Source of the DNA: Sulfurimicrobium sp963779055
GTDB lineage: Bacteria > Pseudomonadota > Gammaproteobacteria > Burkholderiales > Sulfuricellaceae
Direction: 5' to 3'
Assembly: GCA_963779055.1 (NCBI GenBank)
Contig: CAVZWN010000004.1
Coordinates: 992,001 to 1,056,000, forward strand
Length of the DNA stretch: 64,000 bases
The notes under the pieces are model-generated. The model did not search any database. It saw nothing but the letters and a program-made list of their open reading frames with translations, and was not told where the DNA came from. This document shows positions 35,884 through 44,978 of the stretch, piece after piece. The position numbers and the translations under genes were made by a program. The number at the start of each line of letters is the position of its first letter. Position 1 is the first letter of the stretch.

Positions 35884-37905
35884 TCAGAAGCGGACGAATT
35901 CGAATTCATCGCTGACCACAGGCGCGGCTTTCGCGGATTTTCTGTCGCCTGCCGGACTGGGTTTCGCCGCCCGGGCAGGCTTTGCCTGCACCACTTGCCC
36001 TGCACTGGAAGCAGCCCCGCCGGTCAACTTGAAGAAGCTCATGGTCTGCTGCAGCTGTTCGGCCTGGCCACTCATCTCTTCCGCCGTCGCCGCCAGCTCT
36101 TCCGAGGCCGAGGCGTTCTGCTGGGTGATCTGGTTCATCTGGTTCATTGCCGTATTCACCTGGCTTACGCCGGAGGACTGCTCTTCCGAGGCCGCAGTGA
36201 TTTCCTGCACCAGGTCCGAGGTCTTGTTGATCGAGGGCACCATTTCGTCCAGCAGCTTGCCGGCCTTTTCGGCCAGCCCGACCGAGCCCTTGGCGACTTC
36301 GCCAATCTCCTGTGCCGCAACCTGGCTGCGTTCCGCCAGTTTGCGCACTTCCGCCGCCACCACGGCAAAGCCTTTGCCGTGTTCGCCGGCACGCGCCGCT
36401 TCGATGGCTGCATTGAGCGCCAGCAGGTTGGTCTGGTAGGCGATGTCGTCGATGATGCCGATCTTGTCCGCGATGCTCTTCATGGCGGTAACCGTCTCTT
36501 TCACCGCTTCGCCGCCTTCGGTCGCTTCCTTCGCCGCCTTGGAGGCCATGCCGTCGGTGACCTTGGCATTCTCGGTGTTCTGGCTGATCGAGGCCGACAT
36601 CTGTTCAATCGAGGCCGAGGTCTCTTCCACGCTCGCCGCCTGTTCAGACGATGCCTGCGACAGCGACTGCGCCGTCGCGCTCACTTCTTCAGATGCACTG
36701 GAAAGATTGTCCGCCGCACTCCGCACCTCGGTGATGATCTGCGAAAGCTTCTCAACTGTGCCGCGCAAGTCACGTTGCATCGAAGCCAGTTCGTCCCTTC
36801 CAGGTGCTTCCGGAATATCGAGATCGAGGTCCCCGACGGCCAGTTTTTCCAGACCACCGCTTACCACCTGCGCCGAGCGAGTGACATTGCGCACCATGAA
36901 CACCCCCAGCACAAGGCTGAAGGAAAACAGCGCTATCACCGTTGCCAGCAAGGAATACTTTTTATCCAGCAGGCGCTGGGTCTGGGCTTGCAGCGCCTGC
37001 TCGAGTTGAGCATTGGCGGCATCGGACAATTCAAACAGAGCATTGATCGCTTCCGTCATTTTTGCGGAATATTCCTGAGGGGCGAAATCCAGATTTTCAG
37101 TCTGGACGATCTCTTTCTGTACCAGCGCGACGGCATTCCCGGTTTGCGCTTCCGCCTTGAGATAAAGGCTTTCCAGCTTGCCCTTCAATTCCGCGTCCGC
37201 TGCATAGGCCTTGTTAAGTGCATCGCGGATGCCTTCCAGCTCGCGCTGCACCAGGCCAATATAGGCCGCTACACCGCTGCGTTCGTCCGCGCTCGCCTTT
37301 TGCCGGGTCAGCATCCCGCCGCCCAGGGCACGTACCCGGCCCATGTATTCGGTAATCATGGGCATGCGTCCGGTTGCGAGCGAACCGAGCTGGTAGCCAT
37401 CCACGGTCGGGTCGTAGGTAATATTCGACTGGTCGGCAATCGCGGTGATCAGCCTGATTTCATTATCCACCAGGGCGCTGTGGCGCTTGAAACTGTCCTG
37501 CGGGCTGAGCGTGCCGACCTCACTCTTCAGGCTTTGCCAGCCCGACCGTACTTCCTGCCACTGCTGATTGAGGCCAAGCTCCGGATAGCGTTTTTCCATT
37601 TCGTCGACCGCGACCACAGCCTTGTCCACGTCCTGGCGCTTGGCTTCCCATTTGGGGCGCATTTCCGCTGCACCGTTCAGCACCAGACCGGAGAGGCCGC
37701 GATGCTGCTGCGTGGTCTGCAGCAGGGACATTACAGGCTTGAAATACGTTGCGCCGGTATTCTCCCGGGCGGCAAAGTCGGCACTTTCGTTCAAGCCGGA
37801 AACAAACAGATACGTCGGCATCCCGAACAGAACCAGAACCACCAGTCCGAGAAACGCAAATTTCTCACTGAGAGTGAACCTGTTGAGCAAAGCATTCATA
37901 TCCAT
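35884..37905 (-). CDS. methyl-accepting chemotaxis protein with NIT-like sensor
   Basis: A 673-residue receptor. The N-terminal helix (~14-33) is followed by a ~280-residue helical periplasmic part resembling the nitrate/nitrite-sensing NIT domain (TTQQHRGLSGLVLNG), then a second helix (SLLATVIALFSFSLVLGVFM), a HAMP and the signalling hairpin with tip LLALNAAIEAARAGEHGKG. The tail ends in EFVRF after an Ala/Lys/Pro-rich linker, matching the x-aromatic-x-x-aromatic tether for CheR/CheB. Its signalling half is nearly identical to that of the receptor gene at 38530-40168. Confidence 0.93.
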   Translation of the reverse strand: MDMNALLNRFTLSEKFAFLGLVVLVLFGMPTYLFVSGLNESADFAARENTGATYFKPVMSLLQTTQQHRGLSGLVLNGAAEMRPKWEAKRQDVDKAVVAVDEMEKRYPELGLNQQWQEVRSGWQSLKSEVGTLSPQDSFKRHSALVDNEIRLITAIADQSNITYDPTVDGYQLGSLATGRMPMITEYMGRVRALGGGMLTRQKASADERSGVAAYIGLVQRELEGIRDALNKAYAADAELKGKLESLYLKAEAQTGNAVALVQKEIVQTENLDFAPQEYSAKMTEAINALFELSDAANAQLEQALQAQTQRLLDKKYSLLATVIALFSFSLVLGVFMVRNVTRSAQVVSGGLEKLAVGDLDLDIPEAPGRDELASMQRDLRGTVEKLSQIITEVRSAADNLSSASEEVSATAQSLSQASSEQAASVEETSASIEQMSASISQNTENAKVTDGMASKAAKEATEGGEAVKETVTAMKSIADKIGIIDDIAYQTNLLALNAAIEAARAGEHGKGFAVVAAEVRKLAERSQVAAQEIGEVAKGSVGLAEKAGKLLDEMVPSINKTSDLVQEITAASEEQSSGVSQVNTAMNQMNQITQQNASASEELAATAEEMSGQAEQLQQTMSFFKLTGGAASSAGQVVQAKPARAAKPSPAGDRKSAKAAPVVSDEFEFVRF
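36031..36756. repeat. 726-bp direct repeat, copy 1
   Basis: This stretch encodes the signalling half of the NIT receptor and is almost identical to 38680-39406, with only scattered substitutions seen. Copy 2 is one base longer, and that base is the frameshift in the second receptor. Recent duplication or gene conversion is likely. Confidence 0.9.
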
Positions 37906-37971
37906 TCCTTTTTCCTGAAAACATCTGTATCCGGGGCGGGCAGACCAGCCCTGCCGGATTATTCCCGCCTG

Positions 37972-38520
37972 TTATGCGTCCTGCCCCGCCAGCTGGGCGA
38001 TATCTGTATCCGCGGCGCGCTCCAGCATCCCGAGGTCTTCGATGGACAGGACATTGTCCACATTCATGATGATCACGAAACGGCCATCCACCTTGCCCAT
38101 GCCGCGAATGAAATCGGTGCGGATCTTCGCCCCGAAAGCCGGCGGCGGCTCGATCTGGTCTGCCGGGATTTCCATCACTTCGTTCACCGCATCCACCACC
38201 ACGCCAATGACCTGCTTTTCCTGCTCTGATACCACTTCGATGATGACGATGCAGGTGCGGCGGGTGAGCTCCGTACCATTGCGGCCGAAGCGCGCAGAGA
38301 GGTCCACCACCGGCACCACGCTGCCGCGCAGGTTGATCACGCCGCGGATGTAGTCGGGCATCATGGGCACCTCGGTGAGGTTGCCGTATTCGATGATTTC
38401 CTTGATGGCGAGGATGCCGATTGCAAATACCTCGCCCCCCAGCATGAATGTCAGGTACTGCTGCTGATCCTGCGCCGCAGTCAGCACGGACTGTTCTTCC
38501 TTTTTGACAAGCGCTCCCAT
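37972..38520 (-). CDS. cheW: chemotaxis coupling protein CheW
   Basis: A 182-residue CheW that bridges receptors and CheA. Landmarks are YLTFMLGGEVFAIGILAIKEI, MMPDYIRGVINLRGSVVPVV, split by the conserved RG turn, and VVSEQEKQVIGVVVDAVNEV. It lies between the two receptor genes of the cluster, with only 9 nt to the upstream receptor. Confidence 0.96.
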   Translation of the reverse strand: MGALVKKEEQSVLTAAQDQQQYLTFMLGGEVFAIGILAIKEIIEYGNLTEVPMMPDYIRGVINLRGSVVPVVDLSARFGRNGTELTRRTCIVIIEVVSEQEKQVIGVVVDAVNEVMEIPADQIEPPPAFGAKIRTDFIRGMGKVDGRFVIIMNVDNVLSIEDLGMLERAADTDIAQLAGQDA

Positions 38521-38529
38521 ATCGCCTCC

Positions 38530-40168
38530 TTAAAACCGTACGAATTCGAGATCGTCGCTGGCAACCGGAGCCGCTTTGGCCGCACTTTTGTTACTGGTCT
38601 GCTTGAGATGTGCTACCTGAGTGTGCTTCTGGGCAGCGGTTTTCTTCCCAGACATCGCCGCACCCCCGCCATCCAGCCTGAAGAAGCTCATGGTCTGCTG
38701 CAGCTGTTCGGCCTGGCCACTCATCTCTTCCGCCGTCGCCGCCAGCTCTTCCGAGGCCGAGGCGTTCTGCTGGGTGATCTGGTTCATCTGGTTCATCGCC
38801 GTGTTGATCTGGCTTACGCCGGAGGACTGCTCTTCCGAGGCCGCAGTGATTTCCTGCACCAGGTCCGAGGTCTTGTTGATCGAGGGCACCATTTCGTCCA
38901 GCAGCTTGCCGGCCTTCTCGGCCAGTCCGACGCGAGCCCTTGGCGACTTCGCCAATTTCCTGTGCCGCCACCTGGCTGCGTTCCGCCAGTTTGCGCACTT
39001 CCGCCGCCACCACGGCAAAGCCTTTGCCGTGTTCGCCGGCACGCGCCGCTTCGATGGCTGCATTGAGCGCCAGCAGGTTGGTCTGGTAGGCGATGTCGTC
39101 GATGATGCCGATCTTGTCCGCGATGCTCTTCATGGCGGTAACCGTCTCTTTCACCGCTTCGCCGCCTTCGGTCGCTTCCTTCGCCGCCTTGGAGGCCATG
39201 CCGTCGGTGACCTTGGCGTTCTCGGTGTTCTGGCTGATCGAGGCCGACATCTGTTCGATCGAGGCCGAGGTCTCTTCCACGCTCGCCGCCTGTTCGACTG
39301 ATGCCTGCGACAGCGACTGCGCCGTCGCGCTCACTTCTTCAGATGCACTGGAAAGATTGTCCGCCGCACTCCGCACCTCGGTGATGATCTGCGAAAGCTT
39401 CTCAACCATGTTCTTCATGGCCGTGAGCAACAGGCCGGTCTCGTCGCGTGACTGAACGTCGATCCTGACCGCGAAATCGCCTTCGGCAAGACGGTTGGCC
39501 ACGTCCACGGCTTCGCCGAGCGGACGGGTGATGGAACGGGTGATCCAGAAGGCAATTCCAGCAGCCAGTACCAGTGCAATGCCTGCCAGCATCAGCATCA
39601 GGCTGCGTGCCTGGTTGTATTGCTCCGCCGCAGCCATTCCGGCTTGATCCATGAGTTCACCCTGAAAGTCCACCAACGCATTCACGCGTTGACGGTATTC
39701 GCCCGCTGCTTTCTGAAACGCGGTAGAAACGAACGCACGGGCCTCATCCTTTTTGCCTTCTTCCACCAGCTTGATGACCTGATTCTGGGCCTGGATGTAG
39801 TTTTCCCGTGCTTCCAGTATCTGCTTGAACATTTCTTTTCCCTTGGGCTGAGCCAGCGTCGGATTCAACGCTTCCCAGGCCTTTCCAATACCGGCGCGCG
39901 CGGCCAGAATGCGATCATGCGCATCCTTCATGGACTCCTGCGTATCAGCGAGGGCAAGGTCTCGTGCTGCAATTCCAATGGTATTTACGCCGGCCAGGCC
40001 TTCTTTCAGCAAGACGACTTTCGGCCACTTGTCCTTGGTCATATCACTGGTGATGTCATTCACCGCGCCCAAACGCGCAATGCCAATAAAGGCAATGACT
40101 GCCATCAGCATCACCACCAATCCGAACCCCAGCCCCAGCCGTATACCTATCTTCATGTTTTTGAACAT
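38530..40168 (-). pseudogene. 4HB-type methyl-accepting chemotaxis protein, frameshifted
   Basis: The first frame encodes two membrane helices (~10-30 and ~190-210) bracketing a four-helix-bundle ligand domain, a HAMP and the signalling hairpin through ALNAAIEAARAGEHGKGF. It then leaves frame at EVAKGS. A second frame completes the protein: VGLAEKAGKLLDEMVPS to the tail EFVRF. The near-identical copy at 36031-36756 has GACCGAG where this gene has GACGCGAG, so one extra G near 38932 causes the break. If the G is a sequence error the receptor is intact (~545 residues) and carries a CheR/CheB-tether-like pentapeptide. Confidence 0.9.
38680..39406. repeat. 727-bp direct repeat, copy 2
   Basis: Counterpart of 36031-36756. 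It has one additional base (near 38932) and a few substitutions. Identity drops abruptly past 39406, where the HAMP and ligand domains of the two receptors differ. Confidence 0.9.
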
Positions 40169-40232
40169 TTTTAACCCTTTCGTTAATCTTTTAACAACAA
40201 AATCGAATCATCATCAGAACCACACGAATCGG

Positions 40233-42414
40233 TTACGCCGCCTTTACCGTCATTTGCCCCTCCCGCGCCACCGCCTGCTGCACCAGCGCGGGCACATCCA
40301 GAATCAGCGCCACCTCGCCCGTCCCCAGGATGGTCGATCCGGAAATCCCCCTCAGATGCCGGAACACGTTGCCCAGGGGCTTGATCACCGTCTGGAATTC
40401 GCCCATCAGCTCGTCCACCACGAAACCCGCCTTCTGCCCGCCGTATTGCACGACCACGATGTTTTCGCGCTTGCCGGCAGCGGCCTTAACCTCGAACTGG
40501 TCGCGCAGGCGAACGAAGGGCAGCACCTCGCCGCGCAGGTTGACGTAGTTGCGCGTGTCCGCAGCCTTGCGGTCCGCCTCGGGCAGCTCGATGCATTCCA
40601 GCACCATGTCGAGCGGGACCACGAAGGCCGACTTGCCCACGCCGACCAGGAAGCCGTCGATGATGGCGAGGGTGAGCGGCAAGCGGATGCGCACCGTGGT
40701 GCCGCGCCCTTCTGCGCTGTCTATGTCCACCGTGCCGCGCAGGGCCTGGATATTGCGTCTGACCACGTCCATGCCGACCCCGCGGCCCGAAAGATTGGTG
40801 ACCTGGTCCGCAGTGGAGAATCCGGCCTCGAAGATGAGGTTGTAGATTTCGTTGTCCGGCAGGGACTGCCCCGGACTGATGATGCCGCGCTCAATTGCTT
40901 TCTTGAGAATGCGTTCCTTCTTGAGGCCGCCGCCGTCATCCGCCACCTCGATCACGATGCTGCCCGAGTCGTGATAGGCGTTCAGGCACAGGGTTCCTTT
41001 TGCCGGCTTGCCGGCCGCCACGCGCGCCTCGGCGGGTTCGATACCGTGATCCATGGCATTGCGCACCAGATGCATGAGCGGATCGCCGATTTTCTCCACC
41101 ACCGTCTTGTCCAGTTCGGTTTCGGCGCCGCTGACTTCCAGGCCGATGTCCTTGCCCAGTTCCTTGCTGACGTCGCGCACCACGCGCTGGAAGCGGTTGA
41201 AGGTTTCGCCGATTTCGACCATGCGCAGCTTGAGCGCGCCGTCGCGGATTTCCTCGACCAGGCCCGACACGACGGAGGTGGATTCGTGCAGCGCCACGTC
41301 GCCGGAGCGCTGCGCCTGGAGCGAAGCCCCGGCGCCAGCAATCACCAGTTCGCCGACAAGATTGATGAGCTCGTCAAGCTTCTCGGCACTGACGCGGATG
41401 AACTTGGCTTCTTGCGCCTTGTGATCGCGTATCTGGCGCTGTTTTTCCAGCGCAACATCCACCACTTCCTTCTGGACCACGCCTTCCTTCACCAGCATTT
41501 CGCCGACTGGGAGCTCGCGCGCCGCTTTCAGGCGCGGCAAGCTTCTCCTGCGCAGCCAGCGTGGTTTCCAGCTCATGAGCAGTCAGGATGCCGGCTTCGA
41601 TCAGCAGTTGCCCGATCATGTCCGTATTGCCGCTCGCGTGCTCGATGCGCTCGATATAGGCGGCCAGATGGCTGGGAGGCGGCAGGATGCGCAGGGTGCA
41701 GTCCTCGCGCACGAATTCGAACACGTCCTCGATGGTCTTCTTGTCGGCCTCGCTTTTGAACTCGATCATGAAGCCGAGGTAGCAGGATTCCGGATCGAGC
41801 TGCGCAAGCTCGGGCAGCTCGCTGTCATCGGTGGCAAGAGAAATGATGTCGCCGATGGTCGAGAGGTAACGAATGAAGGAAAGCGGGTCCATGCCGTTGC
41901 GCAGCACGTCGAGCCCGAACTTCAGCGAGATGTTCCAGCAATCGCCTTCCATCATGCCGCCGCCGCTGGCTTCGACCGGCGTATCACGAACTGTCGGCGA
42001 GGCGGATTCCGCCGGGGTGACGCCCAAGTGACTTCTGAGCGCTGCCAGCAAGGCTTCGCCCGAGCGTTCCTGTTCGGCATCGAGTGCCTCACCGGATTCC
42101 GCCACCACAGAAATCAGCAACGCAATATGATCGCGACACTTGAGCAGCAGCTCGACCAGGTCACCATTTACCGCCAGTTCGCCTTCTCTCAGCTTGTCGA
42201 GCACATTCTCGACCACATGGGTGAAGGACACGATGGCGTCGAGGCCAAACAGCCCGGCCGAACCCTTGATGGTATGGGCAGCGCGGAACAGGGCATTGAC
42301 GGTATCGTCATCCTGCAGTGGCTCGTTTTCGAGCTGCAGCAGGATATCTTCCATTTCCTCCAGCAACCCGCGGCCTTCTTCGATATAGGTTTGTAAAGCT
42401 TGATCCATGCTCAT
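40233..42414 (-). pseudogene. cheA: chemotaxis histidine kinase CheA, frameshifted in its linker
   Basis: Frame one holds the P1 domain with the phospho-His in FRAAHTIKGSAGLFGLDA, a second alpha/beta domain (WNISLKFGLDVLRNG) and a GspE-N-like unit (IGQLLIEAGILTAHELETTL). Frame two resumes with a second such unit (VGEMLVKEGVVQKEVVDVAL), then P3 dimerisation, the P4 kinase (LVRNAMDHGIEPAEAR, VADDGGGLKKERI, FSTADQVTNLSGRGVGMD) and the P5 CheW-like domain. One extra C near 41532 accounts for the break. The intact protein would be about 726 residues. As the only CheA in the cluster it is expected to work, so sequence error deserves first consideration. Confidence 0.9.
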
Positions 42415-42424
42415 ATTGAGACTC

Positions 42425-42745
42425 CTATCTCCGTGCGGGGATGACTAGCGGGTCGCCGAGCTGCGCAGCCATCTGAAACTGCTCGATCACTTCCAGCGCC
42501 GGCAGGCTGTGCGACACGAAACGCACGCGCTTGCCGAGGCGAAGAGCTTCCCGCTTAGCCGCGAGCAACAGCTGACAGCCGGCAGTATCCAGTTCGGTGA
42601 CGCCAGCGAGGCTGATTTCGGTTTCCTCGCAGACGGGCAGGTTTTCCAGCAGGCAGCTCCTGAATTCCGGCCCGTGATAGATGGTCAGTTCGCCTTCGAT
42701 TTCCAGTCTGCAGACGCCGTTTTCGCGCCGGACATTGATTTGCAT
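42425..42745 (-). CDS. STAS-domain protein next to cheA
   Basis: A 106-residue STAS fold (VCRLEIEGELTIYHGPEFR start). The phosphorylation position reads ELDTAGCQLLLAAKREAL, with Thr in place of the usual Ser. Such STAS proteins are often encoded beside cheA/cheY in betaproteobacterial clusters, and their role there is unclear. It differs clearly from the RsbV-like STAS at 25027. Ten bases separate it from cheA. Confidence 0.88.
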   Translation of the reverse strand: MQINVRRENGVCRLEIEGELTIYHGPEFRSCLLENLPVCEETEISLAGVTELDTAGCQLLLAAKREALRLGKRVRFVSHSLPALEVIEQFQMAAQLGDPLVIPARR

Positions 42746-42780
42746 GTTTCGTACCTCCCGACGGGGGTGGGTTACAGCCC

Positions 42781-43149
42781 TTAGGGCATGATCAGCTTGG
42801 AGACGGCGGCAAGCATCTGCGCCGGCTGGAAAGGCTTGACCACCCAGGCCTTGGCCCCGGCCGCCTGGCCAGCCTGCTTTTTAGCTTCCTGCGATTCGGT
42901 GGTCAGCATGATGATGGGCGTGAACTTGTAGGCCGGCAGTTTCTTCGCTTCGGTGACGAAGGTGATACCGTCCATATTGGGCATATTGACGTCGCTGATG
43001 ATGAGATGAATTTTCTGCCCGTTAAGCTTGGTCAGCGCATCCTTCCCATCGCACGCTTCGATAATGTCAAATCCCGCGCCCTTGAGTGCGATGCCAACGA
43101 CCTGGCGCAATGAGGACGAGTCGTCTACGATCAGAATTGTTTTTGGCAT
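42781..43149 (-). CDS. cheY: CheY-type single-domain response regulator
   Basis: A 122-residue receiver: TILIVDDSSSLRQVV (acidic pair), LIISDVNMPNMDG (phospho-Asp), MLTTES and VVKPF (Lys). It is a complete CheY without output domain. The start at MPKTILI is preferred because AGAGGGAAA lies just upstream; the longer frame overlaps the next gene. It should carry the CheA signal to its target. Confidence 0.95.
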   Translation of the reverse strand: MPKTILIVDDSSSLRQVVGIALKGAGFDIIEACDGKDALTKLNGQKIHLIISDVNMPNMDGITFVTEAKKLPAYKFTPIIMLTTESQEAKKQAGQAAGAKAWVVKPFQPAQMLAAVSKLIMP

Positions 43150-43159
43150 AATTTCCCTC

Positions 43160-44377
43160 TTAGAAAAAAGTAATGTCCGAGCTATCTTCGGCTGCACCGC
43201 CATCACCTTGATGCAGATCCCGCTGTTCGGAGGTGGTATAGGTACTCAGCAGCTCATCCAGCCAGGCCTGGACATCGATAGGTTCGCAGCGGTTGGTATT
43301 GAGGCATTCACCGAGATGTATTTCCAGCTTGCTCATGTCATCGCGGATATGGGTGAGAATCTGGCTCACGCGATCCTGGAACTGTAGCGATACCAGCACA
43401 TCTGAAATTTCACTATGTATCCCGACACTGGCATCCTGCAGGATGTGGGACGAATCGGTCAGCCTGCTGGCTGCACCATGGAAACGCTCGATCACCTCGT
43501 TGATCACTGCCTCTGAATGAGTGACCGATTCGCTGTCCCGCTTTGCCGACTGCTCCGAGGCATTGATGGCAGAGCGGATCGCAGCGTTTACCAGTTCTAC
43601 CCGTTCGCTGATTTTCTTGCCGGTTTCACCCGAGAGTGTGGACAGCTTGCGCACTTCATCCGCCACCACGGCAAAGCCACGTCCCGCCTCTCCTGCACGC
43701 GCCGCCTCAATGGCGGCATTGAGCGCGAGCAGGTTGGTCTGGTTAGCGATACTGGCCACATCAGCCGCCATCTGTTTCAGTTCACCCGTAAAACCAGCCA
43801 GCCGATCCACTTCCTGCAGCAAGGTTTCCTTGGATTGCGTGGCAGCACGCAACGAATCGACAATTGAACCAAGATCGCGTTGCCCGGCCTCGATCAGGCG
43901 AACCAGACCATCGGCAGAGTCACTGTCACCCATTCCGGCAGCTGCCACCTGCGAAGCCTCGACCGCTTCCACCAGTTTTTGTGAAAGACCGGAAAAAAGA
44001 GCGATCAGCGCCGTGATTGCCTCTTCTGTCTGGATGCGGCCAACTTCGACTTGGCGGCCCCATATGGGCAGCACGCTTACACACAGCTTGTCCAGGCCGG
44101 CAATACGGTTTTCACTGATCTTTTGTTCACAATCAGCACGAACCGCAGCGATTTCTTCACGCCATGCGGCCCGGCCGGACTTCATGACAGAAGAAGCCCG
44201 CCATCCCAGCGCTGCACCGCAAACCAGCATGACACAGGCAAACGCCCAGCTTGCGGCATTGCCGCCGCCTGCTGCCAGCACCATGAATACGCCCAGCACA
44301 CCCAACCCAGCGGGCAAAGCAGGGTCAAGCCCGCATGGCTGTCCGGATGATTCGTTCCTGTTCACTGTGTATTCCAT
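43160..44377 (-). CDS. MCP-like signalling protein without ligand domain
   Basis: A 405-residue protein with two adjacent membrane helices near the N-terminus (ALPAGLGVLGVFMVLAAG and SWAFACVMLVCGAALGW) joined by a tiny loop, so there is practically no extracytoplasmic sensor. The signalling domain is shortened, with the tip LLALNAAIEAARAGEAGRGF. The tail DITFF does not fit the CheR/CheB pentapeptide. It may read membrane state or another cluster protein rather than a periplasmic ligand. Confidence 0.88.
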   Translation of the reverse strand: MEYTVNRNESSGQPCGLDPALPAGLGVLGVFMVLAAGGGNAASWAFACVMLVCGAALGWRASSVMKSGRAAWREEIAAVRADCEQKISENRIAGLDKLCVSVLPIWGRQVEVGRIQTEEAITALIALFSGLSQKLVEAVEASQVAAAGMGDSDSADGLVRLIEAGQRDLGSIVDSLRAATQSKETLLQEVDRLAGFTGELKQMAADVASIANQTNLLALNAAIEAARAGEAGRGFAVVADEVRKLSTLSGETGKKISERVELVNAAIRSAINASEQSAKRDSESVTHSEAVINEVIERFHGAASRLTDSSHILQDASVGIHSEISDVLVSLQFQDRVSQILTHIRDDMSKLEIHLGECLNTNRCEPIDVQAWLDELLSTYTTSEQRDLHQGDGGAAEDSSDITFF

Positions 44378-44400
44378 ATACCCCTTTCAGTCCTGGCGTT

Positions 44401-44784
44401 TCATGCCGCGGTTTTTGATTCCATCACTGACACTGCTTGCCTGATCACGCTTATCAGATCGTCAAATTGCGTGGTCAAGTCGAAGAAATAGTCTGCGCCT
44501 GCCTCCAGCCAGCGCCTCCGGTAAGCTTCCACACGCTCGCTTCCGGCTACGATCACGCACGTTGCAGGGTACTTTTCCTTCAATAGCGCAATGCATCGAA
44601 TGGCCTTTGCGTCAGGCAGGAGTGAATTCATCACGACAATCGCGGGTTGCGGCAGCAGCACCGTCTGCAATGCCTCTTCCACATTGGCTACGGTTTCAAC
44701 CGAGCAGGCAGCGGCAGCACCGGCAAGCATCATGGCCAGTCGTTGGCGTACAAGATCGGATTTCCCCAGCAGCAGTATCTTCAC
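44401..44784 (-). CDS. degenerate receiver-domain protein
   Basis: A 127-residue receiver fold (ILLLGKSDLVRQRLAMMLA start). The key residues are lost: the N-terminal acidic pair is reduced to one Asp, the phospho-Asp position is Asn in IVVMNSLLPDAKAI, and the conserved Lys near the C-terminus is absent (FFDLTTQFDDL). It should not be phosphorylated normally and may act as an adaptor or decoy. It is the first gene of the che block proper, after a ~194-nt gap that may contain a promoter. Confidence 0.75.
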   Translation of the reverse strand: MKILLLGKSDLVRQRLAMMLAGAAAACSVETVANVEEALQTVLLPQPAIVVMNSLLPDAKAIRCIALLKEKYPATCVIVAGSERVEAYRRRWLEAGADYFFDLTTQFDDLISVIRQAVSVMESKTAA

Positions 44785-44978
44785 GGATTAACTACAAATT
44801 AAGACTTGGGCAAATTTTCCGGCATTTGCATCAGGAAAATAAGTCGGCGGAATCGGATTTGCAGTAGCGCGTTTCTCTGAGACGAGGGTAGGAGAATTCC
44901 TAAAAAACGCTGACTGGAGCGTCAGAAAGTGAGGGTGCAACAGCATGAATCCCATCGCACAGGCGAAGGGAAGAGGGG

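Noticed and set aside
35995..38229. Open frame of 744 codons on the plus strand opposite the NIT receptor and cheW
   Set aside because: Antisense shadow of two recognisable genes; composition (Arg/His/Leu/Phe repeats) reflects the helical repeats of the receptor.
39909..41759. Open frame of 616 codons on the plus strand opposite cheA
   Set aside because: Antisense shadow; no domain resemblance, and cheA domains are unmistakable on the other strand.
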